Counted from the stretch's first letter, positions 10,631-23,311 are shown. The stretch: DNA of 64,000 bases from Carposina sasakii (GCA_014607495.2 CP053152.1:11391899-11455898), one strand, 5' to 3'. Translations and numbers: made by a program. The notes: generated from the letters alone by a model not told the origin.

Positions 10631-13074
10631 AAGACGACTACAGTTTCCAGCAAGTTGCTCCGATATTTGGACCTTTTTAGTGAATAAGGCATCTTTAGTT
10701 TCTATATGTAATCGAATAATGTTACTATATTTAAAATTCAATCTGAAGAGTATGTAGTATTGTACCTAAGTGCGAATTTTTGAATAAATTGAACTAACTA
10801 TGAGTATTTGCCCTGAAGTTAAACTATCTAAGCTAACAACCTAACAAGGTATTTTCTTTCAATCAAAATCAAATCCAATTTCAGATTTATAAATTAATGT
10901 TTACTTCGTTTAAATTACTTCAAAATATAGTGATCTTCATAAATATCTTTAACTGCAAATATTATCTAAATAAAAGTAAGTCTAGGTTTTCATGATAAAA
11001 CGGCTGATATTGATAAAATGTTAAGTATTAGGGTAATTTCTTGTAGTCCAGGCATTAGCTGAGTTTAATAGAGATATTGTTTTTGTCTAGAAATGTTTTA
11101 GACAAGTGTTTGGAATGTTTTCAAAAAGTTACACGGATGGATTTAGGTGTAAAAGAATTTAAGTTAAATTAGTCAAACTTATTTTCAGATATTTCATGAT
11201 TTTTTCTGTTAAACATTGTTTTAAACAGTTTTAAATTAAGATGCAGTTCTATAATAAATACAACGCATATTATAACATCTTCAAAACAACCTTATAAAAA
11301 TAATTGGGCTACGTCAAGTTATACAAAATTATCCACTCTGTTGAATCATAACTGCATAGCACTCAATTCAAATTAGCCGCGCTGCAATAAAGGAAAATGA
11401 GTTTTTTTACGGACAGAAAACTCTTGTTTTTATTTGCCAGGAAAAAACCTACCCTCTACACTGATTAGTTCATTTATTCGGGGGTGGATTTATTATGATT
11501 TCTTTTTAGTTTATTTCTTCTTCAATCATGTTTTGTGGTTGTGGATTAAACGTTTCTAAGCTAGATTTCTCAAGATCAGTTTATTCACTGCTTTAATAAA
11601 TTGGATGTAAAATGTTCTACATTTGATGGAATTCCATACCAAAGCTCCCACTTACTACCAAGAAGATATCCCACTTTGATATTTATCTATTTTGTTAATC
11701 GATTTGAATCTGTGCCGTTGTCTGGACCTATGTAGAAAGTATGTCAAAATCTGTGATACCTATAGTACCTGTAGCGTAGATACCTGTAGCATGCTTACAA
11801 GGAACCTCAACTAAATAAATAAAAGGATCTCTCTCTTAACGAAGTACGAACGAGCTAATAAGAAGTGAACGAGTATAGCGTGGCGAGTCGTGAGGAGGTG
11901 TTTCTGTCTCCCCTCTTGTAAATATAGCTTGTCCGAGACCTTGTGCCATAACATTTTGTCTATAAAATGAAGAAAAAAAAAACATTATAAATGTGTAAAA
12001 GTATAGATGCGTTAATATGAACAAACGGGTAAATGGGTTTGGGTTGGTGTTACTTGGTATATTGAATATCTGACTAAACAAGCGCATATATTTATGCTAC
12101 CATTTATCTCGATGAAAACGATTATTTACTTACGTAGTTTGTTTTTTGTATTCAATTTCTAAAATTTCAAATTGTTTATTTTCTTGGCGATAAATAAAAG
12201 TGAGAAGTTTATAGTAGGTAAAGTAAGTACCTTAATATAACGGCCTTGATGATAAGGAATAGGATAATAAGACTATTAAGTAATAATAATAATATTCTGT
12301 ATTGCATAAAATATGATACATAAGGTGTTACAGAGTTCAGTGTGACAGCCTAATATTATAATCATCTATGTTTTTATGCTACTTACCTACTTAATAAGAT
12401 TCACGTGAATCTATTTCCATGCCAGTTTACTCGTAGTTATGCCATCAGATTTCGGTTGTCCTAGAATCAGTCAGTCGAGTCAATTTGCACGGTGGCCGTT
12501 ACCATCGTAGTTAAGAGGCAAAGGGACTTGAAATAAAAAGCCTGCCTTATTTATTTGAGAAAAAGATTTTTACTCTACGTATCTAATATTTATAATTTTA
12601 ACCACAATTTCTCTAGTGATATTTTGAAAAACCTATATGGTGTATATGGTTATTTTTGAGGTTTAGGAAACGGGTGATATGGTTGTTATTTGTAGGTTCT
12701 GCGAAATAACGTTATTAAAGACTATCGAAATTTCATTTTCTTATTATTATTCCTCTTTCCATTTGCAAGAAATATACATAAGACATGGGGTAGCGAGACT
12801 TGTGGGATCATTAAGGTGATACCACAGCCCGGCTTAAAGATGTAAGAAACATGGATACAAATATGTTCTTTAAGAAATATTTAATAAATAATTTATTAAT
12901 ATATAGGTACAAATAATATTTAATAGCTTATTTATATTTAAGGGTGTAGGGCCCGGTGGTGGGCGAACTCTCGATGGAAATTCTTTATTACTTACCAACA
13001 ACAATCTAATATAATAAACAAATGTCAAAACAAAAGGATCGCATTAATCAAGTAATAATGAGCGCGGAGATTAG

Positions 13075-13215
13075 ATAAAACCGAGTAGATTTTTGGGGAG
13101 GAGACAATAAATATCATTGTACCAATTACAAGTATGACGCGGGCGGGAATCGAACTCGCTGTCCAAGACAATGGGTCTTCGGGGAAATCGCCAGGGGTCG
13201 ACGAATGCATTGAGC
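13075..13215 (-). repeat. tRNA-derived SINE (family S3) fragment, minus strand
   Basis: The minus strand has an AGTTCGATTCC B box (13,146-13,156) inside GCGAGTTCGATTCCCGCCC, preceded by a tRNA-like stretch with CCCATTGTCTTGGACAG. The body continues TTGTAATTGGTACAATGATA. Different sequence from the other two tRNA SINE families. Confidence 0.65.
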
Positions 13216-13797
13216 ATTGGAAGTGTTGATTTTGGAATATTTATTGAGTCTATTTTAAGGACATAACATTGTTGAACTTAGGCAAAATGAAGCTCGCCAC
13301 GGGTAATGAAGGGTACATTATATAGCCAGTGGGCAGGTACTTCATAACCTCGAGCTCCAAAATAAAGCTCGCCACGTACTAAATAAATGAACGTGAGGGG
13401 TTATTAGGGAAACTGTACACAGAAACTTTTAAGTTATTCACCGTGGTTCCGACCTTAAGGCTGTGGTTACTAACCGCATCAAAATACGCCCCTTGAGAAA
13501 GAACGACTTTTGATATAACTTGTGTTTCTTGTCCAATACTTTGGCTATCATGTTTCAAAGGGTCAAAATGGGAATCTGAACTTAAAGTGGTGTTCTCTGT
13601 GATCGAGTGAGAAATCTTAAGTTTCTATAAAGAGGGGTCAAGTTTAAAGGCTGTTTCAGTTTCTCATTAAAGGAGATCGAGCACGCAATAAAGATCCGCC
13701 ATATCGCATATAGATAATACTGTTCAATGATAATGATGATTCCTTGTAAAGACAATTCTTAGGGCTATTAAATAAACTTGGCAATTTTATTTTTATT

Positions 13798-14075
13798 ACT
13801 AGTGGACGCCCGCGACTCCGTCCGCGTGCACTACAGAAAAAACAGAATGTCGAAATTATCCGGGATAAAAAACATTTTCCCGGGATAAAAAGTAGCCTAT
13901 ATGTTAAGTGGGACCTGTCACAATATATTACTGAAAACTGCACCGAAATCGGTTCAGCAGTTTCTGAGATAAGCGTGCACAAACGCACAGACAATCAGGC
14001 AAACCGACAAACAAACAAAAATTCGAAAGATCGTTGTTTTGGGTCTATTGCGTTAATAAAGGTCTCCTGTAATAT
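13798..14075 (+). repeat. Interspersed repeat of the 'CTAGTGGACGCCCGCGACT' family
   Basis: Closely similar to the insertion at 37,733-38,048: begins CTAGTGGACGCCCGCGACTC, carries TTATCCGGGATAAAA and ATCGGTTCAGCAGTTTCTGA, and ends ATAAAGGTCTCCTGTAATAT. No coding capacity. Confidence 0.75.
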
Positions 14076-14358
14076 TATTACCTACTATATATTAACACAA
14101 TAATATTGGAATGTACATGATTCGTTCATGTAAAAATAACGTTATTAGTGTCAATGTTGGAAAAACATTATTTTTGCGTAGGATGACAGTGACTTTCATT
14201 CGATTACAATCGCAAGAGACGAGAGCAGCAATTGTACATATTATATTATGTTAAAAATTTCACTTTATTTGTTTGGCTATGCTAGATGAGATCTCTTGTA
14301 GAGATAAGCTTGCTATTGTAGGTACATGCATCTCTTCTTTAATCCTATGTTACATATA

Positions 14359-14728
14359 CAGGATGTTTTTTGGTGGCCACCCTTAATGAAGGTACGTACT
14401 CTATACATCAAATAAAGTAAGTTTATGCCAAAAAATGGTGGGAAACGATGTAAAATTAAAAAAAATTATTCCTTGATCGGGCAAAATTTCTATGTCCAGT
14501 GTTTATGCTAGTTTTTTCATAGACAGATCTTAATTATTTCTCGTGAAAAAATCTTGCTAGACGCATCAATGTGCATTTATGCAGAAAAACGCAGTCTATT
14601 TACTCAACTTTAGACACAAATATTTTGGACACCAGACACTTCCCAGGTATGCTTTCATGGGAAAAATGATCGTGATGACGAGGAGATTCCGTAGTTTTTG
14701 GGAACGTTGACGACCAAAAATCACCCTG
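14359..14728. mobile_element. Mariner-type MITE (family M1), 370 bp, TA target site
   Basis: Flanked by TA on both sides (14,357-14,358 and 14,729-14,730). Termini are CAGGATGTTTTTTGGTGGCC and GACGACCAAAAATCACCCTG, inverted copies of each other. Other copies are at 48,436-48,745 and 61,513-61,877 (both opposite in orientation), with a fragment at 35,698-35,760. No transposase frame. Confidence 0.85.
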
Positions 14729-15789
14729 TATTTTTTTGTGTGTGTGCAATAAAGAATAAGAATACCTATAAAATACTGCCCACAACTAAATCTAACATAA
14801 GGTACACGCCGTAAATAAAACAGAAAACACGTTCACCAATTACTCGTCAAGCTAACAAGGAAACCATCGGCGCATGAGCTGCTTCTTCCGCAACAGAGCA
14901 TAACAAGTTCTCAACTCCGGCAGCCATTGTGTCACGTGTCAGAGGGCACAGTTTCCCATACTCCATTGTCGCCGCAGATAATGCTGTTGCCGCCAATTAT
15001 AAAGTTTTACCTTTCATAATGGCCTGTCGCAAATAGCGGTTGCCCCGGAGTCCACGACTGGTATTCTAAAGGTTCACGAAGTGTGGCGTTCGCGGAATTT
15101 GTTTCGATGTGCCACTTGCTTGGTGTTGTCAATGTTTTCTGTTAGAAGTTTATGTTGTTCCAGAGAGAGGAATTTAAATAGATTTTGTTACGTCCTTGTT
15201 ACATGTGCCTACGTTTACTCCTACTTATATACGATGGGTAGGAGTACTGGGGGTAGGAACATTGATTGATATAAATATATTATGTACGCGTTTATATGTC
15301 TATACTCATGTCACCGAGTCCTAAAAGATTGTTTCTAATCGACATTAACAAACTTCTTACGTATTTATCCCGTAGCACCGCTACGAGCTTCTACGGCAAA
15401 CACAAATCTGCACTACTCTTTATTGTGTTTTAAACTACGCTATGTACCTCTACCTACCTAATAATATTTTTTGATTGTTTTTATTATGTATTTTAGCTTT
15501 GTTTAGTAAAGATTATTAGGTCATAGTTGCTTCCATAAAATAAAAATAAATAGTAAGTAATAACAACCTATTTCTATCATATATTCCTACCAGATAGTAA
15601 ATCTGGTATGCTGGAAGAAATCACTTAAAGAGATAAGCACGCATTGTGTACATTAAAGAATAGCAATAAGTAATAGTGATCAACTTTAAATATTAAATTT
15701 AATTCCTCGAAGTTTAATTAAAGTATTACTAACAGTCAGTATCTTTATTATTTTGTCTTATTGATACATTAATAAAATTAATTAATTAG

Positions 15790-16053
15790 TCTTCTATGCT
15801 GCTCTGGGAGTGAAAAAATAACGTGTAATACTACAGCTGCTTCTCTTCCCGGGCATACTGTAGGTACAAGCCAGTAGAGGGACAAGAGGGTCTTGGTGTT
15901 TTGTAGGCGATAGGCTGACCACCTGTCACCGAACTTGTACATCTCAACTATACCCTAAAAATTGGTCAGAAGTGGCACCATGTGGTTCTATCGGCCCTTA
16001 GTGCTCTACCTAGCCGGTAAGGGATAAAGGCGTGATTATATGTATGTATGTAT
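15790..16053 (+). repeat. (TATG)n-tailed short retroelement T, + orientation
   Basis: Full-length-looking copy read 5' to 3': starts CTTCTATGCTGCTCTGGGAG, then AGCTGCTTCTCTTCCCGGGC, and ends GGGATAAAGGCGTGATTATA followed by TGTATGTATG. The six other copies in the window are all in the opposite orientation. I could not fix its target-site duplication. Confidence 0.8.
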
Positions 16054-16516
16054 AAAATTAACTTCTCGGCGTTCATCTCAGTCGCAAGTCGTGACCGCGC
16101 CGCTACACCTCATATTAAGGGTAAATCCTTTTAAATGCATACATAATTTAGCTGACAATGGATTATGGCCGGCTGCTTTTATACAGCTGACTATGACAAT
16201 TCCTATTTAAATTAATTATTATCATCGGGTCTCATTCTTAGTAAAGGCTGAAACATGCATACATCTTTACTACTGGCCAAACTAAACAAAACGCAACATC
16301 ATTTATCAAAACATAATAATTTATTAGGCGATTTCTATTTATATTTTTAAACTAATTTCTAACTTATGTACTCAATATAATTAATTATATCTTTTGATCT
16401 AATATGTATAAATTAACTTGTATTTTTTTCTTGTGTATAGGTAATTTCTATTCGGAAGCATCTAAGTATGTAATTTGTGAATAATTTTGAAAAGAATTTG
16501 TTATTTTATTTTTCAG

Positions 16517-16717
16517 CAACATGAGCGAATACGACGGATGGTGCCAATGGGCACTATCGAGCTCAAATTAAAAATTAATAGTGTATTAATCAATGTCGGT
16601 GTACTAGGCGCCCATCCTCAAATGGAAGGTGGATCGACCCTCGTCTTCCGTTGCAGCTGTAATCCTGCTAATAGATTCAGACGGACGCAGCGCGACAGCC
16701 TCTAGACGGAGCTGGAG
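16517..16717 (+). other. Exon-like block of unknown function (201 nt)
   Basis: Preceded by a strong acceptor (TTATTTTATTTTTCAG) and followed by a strong donor (GGAG|GTACGT). It starts CAACATGAGCG, a good start context, but that frame is only 16 codons (MSEYDGWCQWALSSSN). The frame open from the acceptor runs 62 codons and stops at 16,703-16,705, 12 nt before the donor. No frame passes through the whole block, so it cannot be an internal coding exon. It could be a 5'UTR or lncRNA exon, or a chance pairing of splice-like sites. I recognise no domain. Confidence 0.25.
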
Positions 16718-18108
16718 GTACGTCACTTGACATTATATCGTAAATATGGATAACATACTAATCGACCCTGTTTGTGGTAACATAATGTTTTAAAAAGTGA
16801 AATTATTTCTATAGTTGCTTTCCTTCAGCAGCTTTACTAGCGGAACCCAATTGTAACGCCACCTACCACCCTAAACTTTGCTTTTTATTTTCCAATAAAT
16901 TTCATTGAAGTCAATTGAGTCATCTTCGTGTTAGAAAAAAAGGTCTTTAAAAAAATACGGTCCAATTTTATCGATAGTTTTTAAGTCAGAGAGTAATCAG
17001 CATCTATAAAGAGCTTTACAAATTAATTCAAATCTAATACAACTTATTGATTATTGGATATACTTAGGTATAACCTCATAAAATTCAACGATCAAAATCT
17101 ATTTACGCAATCTCATGCCAAGACTAAAATTGGAACGAACTCTTTTATACCCCTTTCGGAGGGGCATGAATAAATGAAGCAGCGTTTTTAAGAATATATT
17201 TTAAAGCGAAATGAACATTACTAAATAACACTGTGGAGAAGCTAGAGTCAATGTGTATTGGTTGTTATAAGTAAATAAATTCTTCTAAACAGCACGACTG
17301 AGCACCTATCAATTACTTACATTTGTTTGCAACCATAGTCTGTCTATCTATCCTTTAAGGCAAACACCTAAGAACCAGCCTTACTTGACTCTATAGCTAA
17401 GACATCCCGGGCATCAAGATCTGTACAAGATTAAATTTCTTAAAAACAACAGATAAGATTGCCCACCAACAGTCTTAACCAACGGCACGATAGTGTGACG
17501 GACGACTTCTTACTCAGGATCGCGGGTATCTGTTGAATATAGCTTAAGTGATGATTAATATCTAACTGTCACCTCCTGTCTGAACTTCTTTCGTGAAAAT
17601 AAATTATAACAGCCCAACGGCCCAAAAGGGTTCAAGATTGTCAGTTGTCAGGAAATAAAATCGGGAGAAAGGAAAAACGTGTTGAGTTCATTATTAAGTA
17701 ATAACATTTTAAGTGTGCTAATATATTATTTAATAAAAACCTTTACCTTTTGTCCGCCCCTATTTATTTCGTTTGGACACTCTGCTGAACGGAATGCAAT
17801 CTGACGTAGCGGAAATTCCAGGTTATATTATGTAAAACGAGATACCTTTACGATCAGATTATGTAAATAGGTTCAAGACTATGTAAACTGAAGTGAGTTT
17901 ACATAATATTATGTTAAATTATTTGATATGAGGTTTGGGAGTATATTTTTAGTGTTCCGTACCTTAAGGGTAAAAACGGATATCCCGTTTTTCAGAGCGT
18001 AATCCAATTATTCTAGTTCCATTATATGTTTATCACGAACTCTTAAAGCAAGATTGCTGCCAACATATTTCTCTTACATTATACTTATATCGCCTTCTCA
18101 TTTCTACA

Positions 18109-18370
18109 TACATATAATCACGCCTTTATCCTACATAGGCAGAGCACAAAGGGTCGATAGAACCACATGGTGCCACTTCTGACCAATTTTGAGGGTATAG
18201 TTGAGATGTACATTGTACAAGTTCGGTTAGTAGTGACAGGTGGTCAACCCATCGCCTACAAAACACCAAGACTCTCTTGTCCGTCTACTGACTTGTACAG
18301 TATGCCCGGGAAGAGAAGCAGCAGTAGTATTATATGTTTTTTTTTTCACTCCCAGAGCAGCATAGAAGGA
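18109..18370 (-). repeat. (TATG)n-tailed short retroelement T, with 9-bp TSD
   Basis: Complete copy on the minus strand: the (ACAT)n tail is at the left and CAGCATAGAAG at the right. Direct repeats ATTTCTACA at 18,100-18,108 and 18,371-18,379 bound it as a target-site duplication. Confidence 0.85.
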
Positions 18371-18649
18371 ATTTCTACAAAGTAAATAATTGTTAAATAA
18401 GACAATAGTCACATATTAATGTAGTACGAGTATATCGTCTCGAGCTGAGATTGAATCAGGAAGTTTTCATAAGTTCAGCGTCGAGTACCGAACAGCCATA
18501 ACTTAAACTAAAGTTTAATAGAGATATGCGCTAAAATATATGCCATATTAATATAGTAATATTACTTTATGCATACTAAAATGGCGTTTAGTAAGATGTT
18601 TTAAAATAGCTAAAACTTTAAGTTCAAACGTAAAGTAACTTAACTGCAA

Positions 18650-18853
18650 AAAAGTTGAGGCTCGAAATTACATGTTTAGTTTTCAAGATTGTATGAAAGT
18701 TCCTGCATTGTTCAGGAATTTCTCCATATCATCTAAAAAAAAAATTGATTTCGAGACTCAACTTTTGTCAAAAAATTTGAACACACACACGTTCTCTATA
18801 ATGGGCCATATTTATAGCATTTCGCATACCTCTTTTGTTACACCCTATTGACG
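18650..18853. repeat. MITE, family M2, left end missing
   Basis: Internal arms GTTGAGGCTCGAAATTACAT and GATTTCGAGACTCAAC are inverted. The right terminus CATACCTCTTTTGTTACACC resembles those at 222 and 35,395. The left terminus is lost. Confidence 0.65.
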
Positions 18854-20280
18854 ATACACAAAAATACTAACGCTACAAGAAGTAAAAAGTAAATTTTTTT
18901 TTGGGTACAAATACAACAATCTAGCGACCGGTAGCGTCAGAGCTTCGTTCGTTAAATAGCAGGGTGCACCACGGGCAGGTAGGTAGACTTTGTGTCCTAA
19001 GGTCGAACTACACCCCTCTAGATTTAATGTACTATTATTATAATATTTAACATATTCTCATTTAAATGTTCATAAGAACAACACAAACTCAGAGAAACGT
19101 CGACGCTAACTTATTTATCTCATAAAATACTTGTTAATACTCAGGAGAGTTGCCAGTACTTTGTTAACTCGAGCGGAGTTGACCGGTGTTCCGATTAGTC
19201 GACCGATTTGTTGAACTTATGTGTGTTTAACATAAATATGGAGGCAATCAAAACTATTATGCTATGTTATTGTAATAATACTCAAATTTGGAAAACTATG
19301 AGCATTTATTATGACGCAATTGTAATTTGTAGACAGATATGCCCACCACAACTTTATAATAATCTAATAATAATTTGTTATTATGTCTGTTGTTGGCAAA
19401 CCTATTTTAAATAGATAGATAAACTTCAAGGTAATTTCTTTAGATATGACCAACAACTATATACCAAATTTCATCCACATCCGTGCATCCGGATCCTAGA
19501 AAATGGAACATACTAGAAATACACAGGTACTCGTAATATACGAGTACACACTCGCAGTTCGTAGAATCCACTTATAGTTTGTATTTGTTCTTTATGTTGA
19601 ACTTTACAAGGACTTCAACTTTCCAATTTCAAATTTAAGTCCAACTTCAAAACTAAATCGCCTTGCAATAATATCTAAATATAGCCTGAAGTAAGTTATT
19701 GTTTCATGATCGGTAGGGCGACTAGTCCAGCGACTGGTCGTTCGATTGAGCGAGGCGGGTGGGGTGGGGCCAGAACATGTTTACACTACTTACAGAATTA
19801 AATCACTCCACTCAATGTTTGTTTTTAAGTGGTTCCGTGACTTTTCCTCTTCTGTTCCCTTTATTAGTGTTACTTTTTTTTGGAATAGTGATAGTTTCAT
19901 ATGTTAATTGTTTAGTTATATAGGATATTTTGTACTTTATGTATCATTTAGTTTCAACATTGTTTTACTAACAGTTTATTGCTCTTTTATCAATAAGTAG
20001 AACTAATTTCTAAAATTTCTGTAGTTTAGTGAAAATACTAGGTATTCTATTGTATGTAATAAGATGACGTCATATTAATTAGTTAGTAGGTAAGTTTGGT
20101 AAAATGGAAATTCACAATTTTTTTGATTGGTGACTTCCATGAAAATGTTGGAAATCACATTAAATTCGACTAAGTTTAATTCCAAAGAACTCCAAGCAAT
20201 GCACAGTCTAACAGCCAAGCTATTAAAGATCCAACAAAGTTTTAATTTCAACTTGTGCCTTAACAATGCTGCAAAGTTAG

Positions 20281-20720
20281 TCCCGGCCGAGGGGAGGGCG
20301 CGCCAATCTTACTCACATTGCAGTACGGAACCGTACTTCTTTGCACCAACACCTCGGAAACTTTGCGCAAAGTAAACTCGCGGAAGTGACCAACTTAGTA
20401 CCAAAAGTCCGCGAGCCGCTCCGCTGCCCGCTCCGGCGGTGTCCCGATCACCCGCCTCTCCTCTGCGATCGACAACGATCTGCCTCCTACAAACAAACGG
20501 ACAAGTTTTAATGTTTTGCTCACAAAGTGTATGATTAAACGCGGAGAGCGGCAGAGAGAGTCGGCCGTAAGTTATTGATTTTCCCTAACCGAACCCCTGT
20601 CTACCACGCGACTTGCGGTGCGGTGAGGGTGTTGTTACAGCAGATCACAGTTCTAAACTCGGACATATTGCTTGTGAAACAACTTTTTTTGCAGTCAGAT
20701 GCTAAATTACGGTGATAGAG
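20281..20720 (+). promoter_or_regulatory. Candidate promoter region of the second gene
   Basis: CpG content and GC rise sharply against the AT-rich surroundings (clusters such as CCGCTCCGCTGCCCGCTCC). A GAGA-type stretch (GCGGAGAGCGGCAGAGAGAG) lies at 20,541-20,560. There is no obvious TATA box. The region sits directly upstream of the spliced 5' exon ending at 21,214. Promoter status is inferred from composition and position. Confidence 0.45.
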
Positions 20721-21214
20721 ATGTTTATAAAAGTTTTTGGGGGAAAATACAGTGTTTTACAAGTTTTTTGTGATAGTTTTGTTGCGAAAAGTTAGGGGTA
20801 GCTGCGCGACCGTACCGCGAACCCGCTCGGCGCGCACCCTACAACTTCACACTGCTCTCCGTTGCGAAGTTAACGCGAAGTTCCGCCATTTTGGAACATG
20901 CTCACAACCCACTTGTTTTATAAAGAAACTTTTTATTAATTCCTGTGGGCCTCGGAGTGTCAGTAAGATGTTTTGAGGTTATGCTTAAAGGCGGAAGTCG
21001 ATTTTCTGACTAGATATTGCCGTTTAAGTGTTACTCTGACTGTATGTGCTGTGTGTACGAGTGTTTCAGGACATTTGGAGCATTGTTTTGAAGTGTAACT
21101 CGAGTGACGTTTCCTGAATGTTGCTCCCGTAATTTGTGTTTACTTCTGGAGTAGAGGGACGCTATGAGCAGTTCGTGACCTTGCCTGGAGCCTGGATATG
21201 AGGATAAGTGACAG
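20690..21214 (+). other. 5' exon (mostly 5'UTR) of the second gene
   Basis: Ends in a consensus donor, GACAG|GTGAGA, at 21,214/21,215. The start of transcription is not defined; 20,690 is a placeholder near a GCAGTCAGATG stretch. The exon is GC-richer than its surroundings. It has a short upstream ORF (ATG at 21,164, stop TGA at 21,176-21,178, four residues). A YY1/Pho-like CCGCCATTTTGG lies at 20,883-20,894. Confidence 0.5.
21198..21214 (+). CDS. Second gene, first coding segment (start codon, 5 codons and 2 nt)
   Basis: ATG at 21,198-21,200 begins MRISD plus the AG of a split codon, which the 3' exon (32,875) completes as AGG (Arg). The joined frame then reads through the second exon without a stop. 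An in-frame TGA at 21,165-21,167, 33 nt upstream, shows that this is the first possible start in the frame. A second Met follows at residue 7, the ATG at 32,876, and either could serve as the start. An upstream four-codon ORF at 21,164-21,178 may reduce initiation. The exact frame match across the intron of about 11.7 kb supports the splice, but chance alone gives one in three. Product: see the segment at 32,875-32,980. Confidence 0.5.
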
Positions 21215-22835
21215 GTGAGAAAAGCTAAACTTTGTTTATTTAGTTTTGCTTTTCACACGAAAAGTTGTGGCTGTAAAAAGTTTGAGGAAAAGTGACAAGT
21301 TGACAAGTGTCGCCTAAGTAATAGGGTTTATTATAAAAATGGTATAGTGACATAAAGGGGTGATAAAATGAAAATTGGACTACATCTATAATATGACTAT
21401 TATTATTATCAAGATTAATGTACGGTTAGTTGGCACAAGCAATATTTTCCAGTACCCTTTTAGGTGTACCGTTAATTAGGTATTCTTTAATACAATTATA
21501 ACTCATACAGCTAAGATGATTTCAGTTATTATTGATATTTATAACGGAAAAGTAGCCTTACGTGAAGTAAACATAAAATCGATATTTCAATATGCCCTAC
21601 AGATTGTGCATAAATCAAATGTTCAACTTTATTTCATTAAATATGTATCTTAATTTCAGCAAATTCAATATAAGTTAGCCTGGGAAGAGAAATTTCACCA
21701 ACAAACCCTGTTCTACAATGGTGTCAGTTTACGTTACACTGGAAATTGAACTTTACCATTAATTACTCATCTTAGATAATCGCAATTTCCTTGTAGGGCT
21801 CTCCGTATTACAACGTAGTAATATTATTTTTATTGAATAAATCATGACTTTTGTTAGAAACAACTCAAATAAACAAGTAAGTTTTTCTCATAAATTATGA
21901 AAAAGAGGCTTTATATTAGACGTTTTTATTGAGGACGCCATTACAAAGTCATTTTAGTAACCGGTCCCAGTCTCAGTCCATTGTAGAAGGAAAATCTTTC
22001 TACAGTCACGGCTCTCGATGGGATAACGTAGACTTAGCCCGGATCGAACAAGGTCCCAAATGCAACTCGATCAACAGCCGACAATTAACCTAATCCCGAC
22101 GCCTCAAAGCCCAATCTCGTGTATCACCGAAGAAAGCTATGAAACTTTGTTAAATAACTTTTCAGATAACTTGAAGTTGGTCTATTTGCGCAAAGTTGTA
22201 AGCGGAATTCCACCGCGAGCTAATTCAATCTGTACTCGCTTGTAATAAATGTTGTTTTCGCGTAATACCAATTGTGGAGTTAGAGTTCCCGGCCGAGTTG
22301 GAAGTTGTGGACTTCACGAAGCAAAACGCGAACTTTTGTAGAACATTTCAGTGTAGTTAGTACAATGTTATAATGGAAATAAGCATTTCAAAATGGCGTC
22401 GTCTGCACCGTTATAGGTGTATTATATCTATTGAGGCATGTTTATTGAAGAATCTCCGATGAATTTGTATGTTAAATGTACGTTTTGATACTTAAAAATA
22501 TAAAAAAATATTTATGCCCCACACACTGTGTAGGGCTATTAGGCATGATATCTATGACATTATGACATAACTATTATAAACAACTGATTGAAATTAAAGT
22601 TGGTACAGAAACAGTCTAGGGCCTGAGGCAGGACGCAGGCTACTTTTGAATGCAAAAGATGGACTGTAAGAGGTTGATATGGGAGACGAAAGTTTTTATG
22701 GAAATTTTATTATGTCATTTTTAAACCTACTGATTAGACTAAATCTAAAGGCTATTAAAATATTAGATATACCTTGATAAATACAACAACCAAGTTTGTA
22801 AAAAATTTACTACCCTGTAAGGGGTAAAAATAGTA

Positions 22836-22870
22836 GCTAACGCGGACGGAGTTGTGGGCGTCCACTAGTT
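22836..22870 (-). repeat. Tip of a 'CTAGTGGACGCCC' family repeat, minus strand
   Basis: AACGCGGACGGAGTTGTGGG then CGTCCACTAGTT, the reverse complement of the family's 5' tip. Only about 35 bases remain. A similar scrap (CGCAGACGAAGTCGTGGGCG) is near 24,113-24,132. Confidence 0.55.
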
Positions 22871-23170
22871 GGTAATGAAGTTTAGAAAAAAAAAACGAGT
22901 AAAATAAAAGTAAAAGCAGGTAAAACATTTCAATATGATACGAGTACAAACTAAAACTATTTTTACCGCCGTGAGATCGATGGGATCGCTTTGAGATGAC
23001 GATGAAAAATATTTTCCCTTATTTGAACAAAGAGCTATGGATTTACTCTTAGGTTGTTTTGTAATGTAATCCCACATAGGTTTCGTCTTGTCTGGTATTA
23101 ACACCCACATGTTTTATTCTAGTCGGATACTATTAAATTACTGCGACTTTGTTCGTTATTTTAGTGACAT

Positions 23171-23311
23171 ACATACATATAATCACACCTTTATCCCGTC
23201 AGCCCAACGCCTACAAAACACCAAAACCCTCTTTTCCCTGTAGTAGTATTATACGTTTGTTGCAGTTGTAGTATTATACGTTTTTTTTTCACTCCCAGAG
23301 CAGCATAGAAG
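23171..23311 (-). repeat. (TATG)n-tailed short retroelement T, deleted copy with 13-bp TSD
   Basis: 141-bp version with a large internal deletion but both ends kept. Flanked by direct repeats ATTTTAGTGACAT at 23,158-23,170 and 23,312-23,324. The long TSD implies retrotransposition and not cut-and-paste movement. Confidence 0.85.

Larger units (their letters stand above)
4026..20280. other. Intergenic region, repeat-dense
   Basis: No convincing protein-coding gene. The named repeats are listed separately. I saw nothing I could name in about 6,610-8,170, 9,840-13,070, 14,730-15,780 (a few short AT-rich frames only), 16,720-18,095 and 18,855-20,280, except a small direct repeat at 10,577-10,630. 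One exon-like block is at 16,517-16,717. All open frames here are short and lack codon structure. Confidence 0.6.

Noticed and set aside
19208..19414. Cys-rich 68-codon secreted peptide
   Set aside because: Cys codons arise from AT-rich TGT runs. No signal peptide and no cysteine framework that I recognise.
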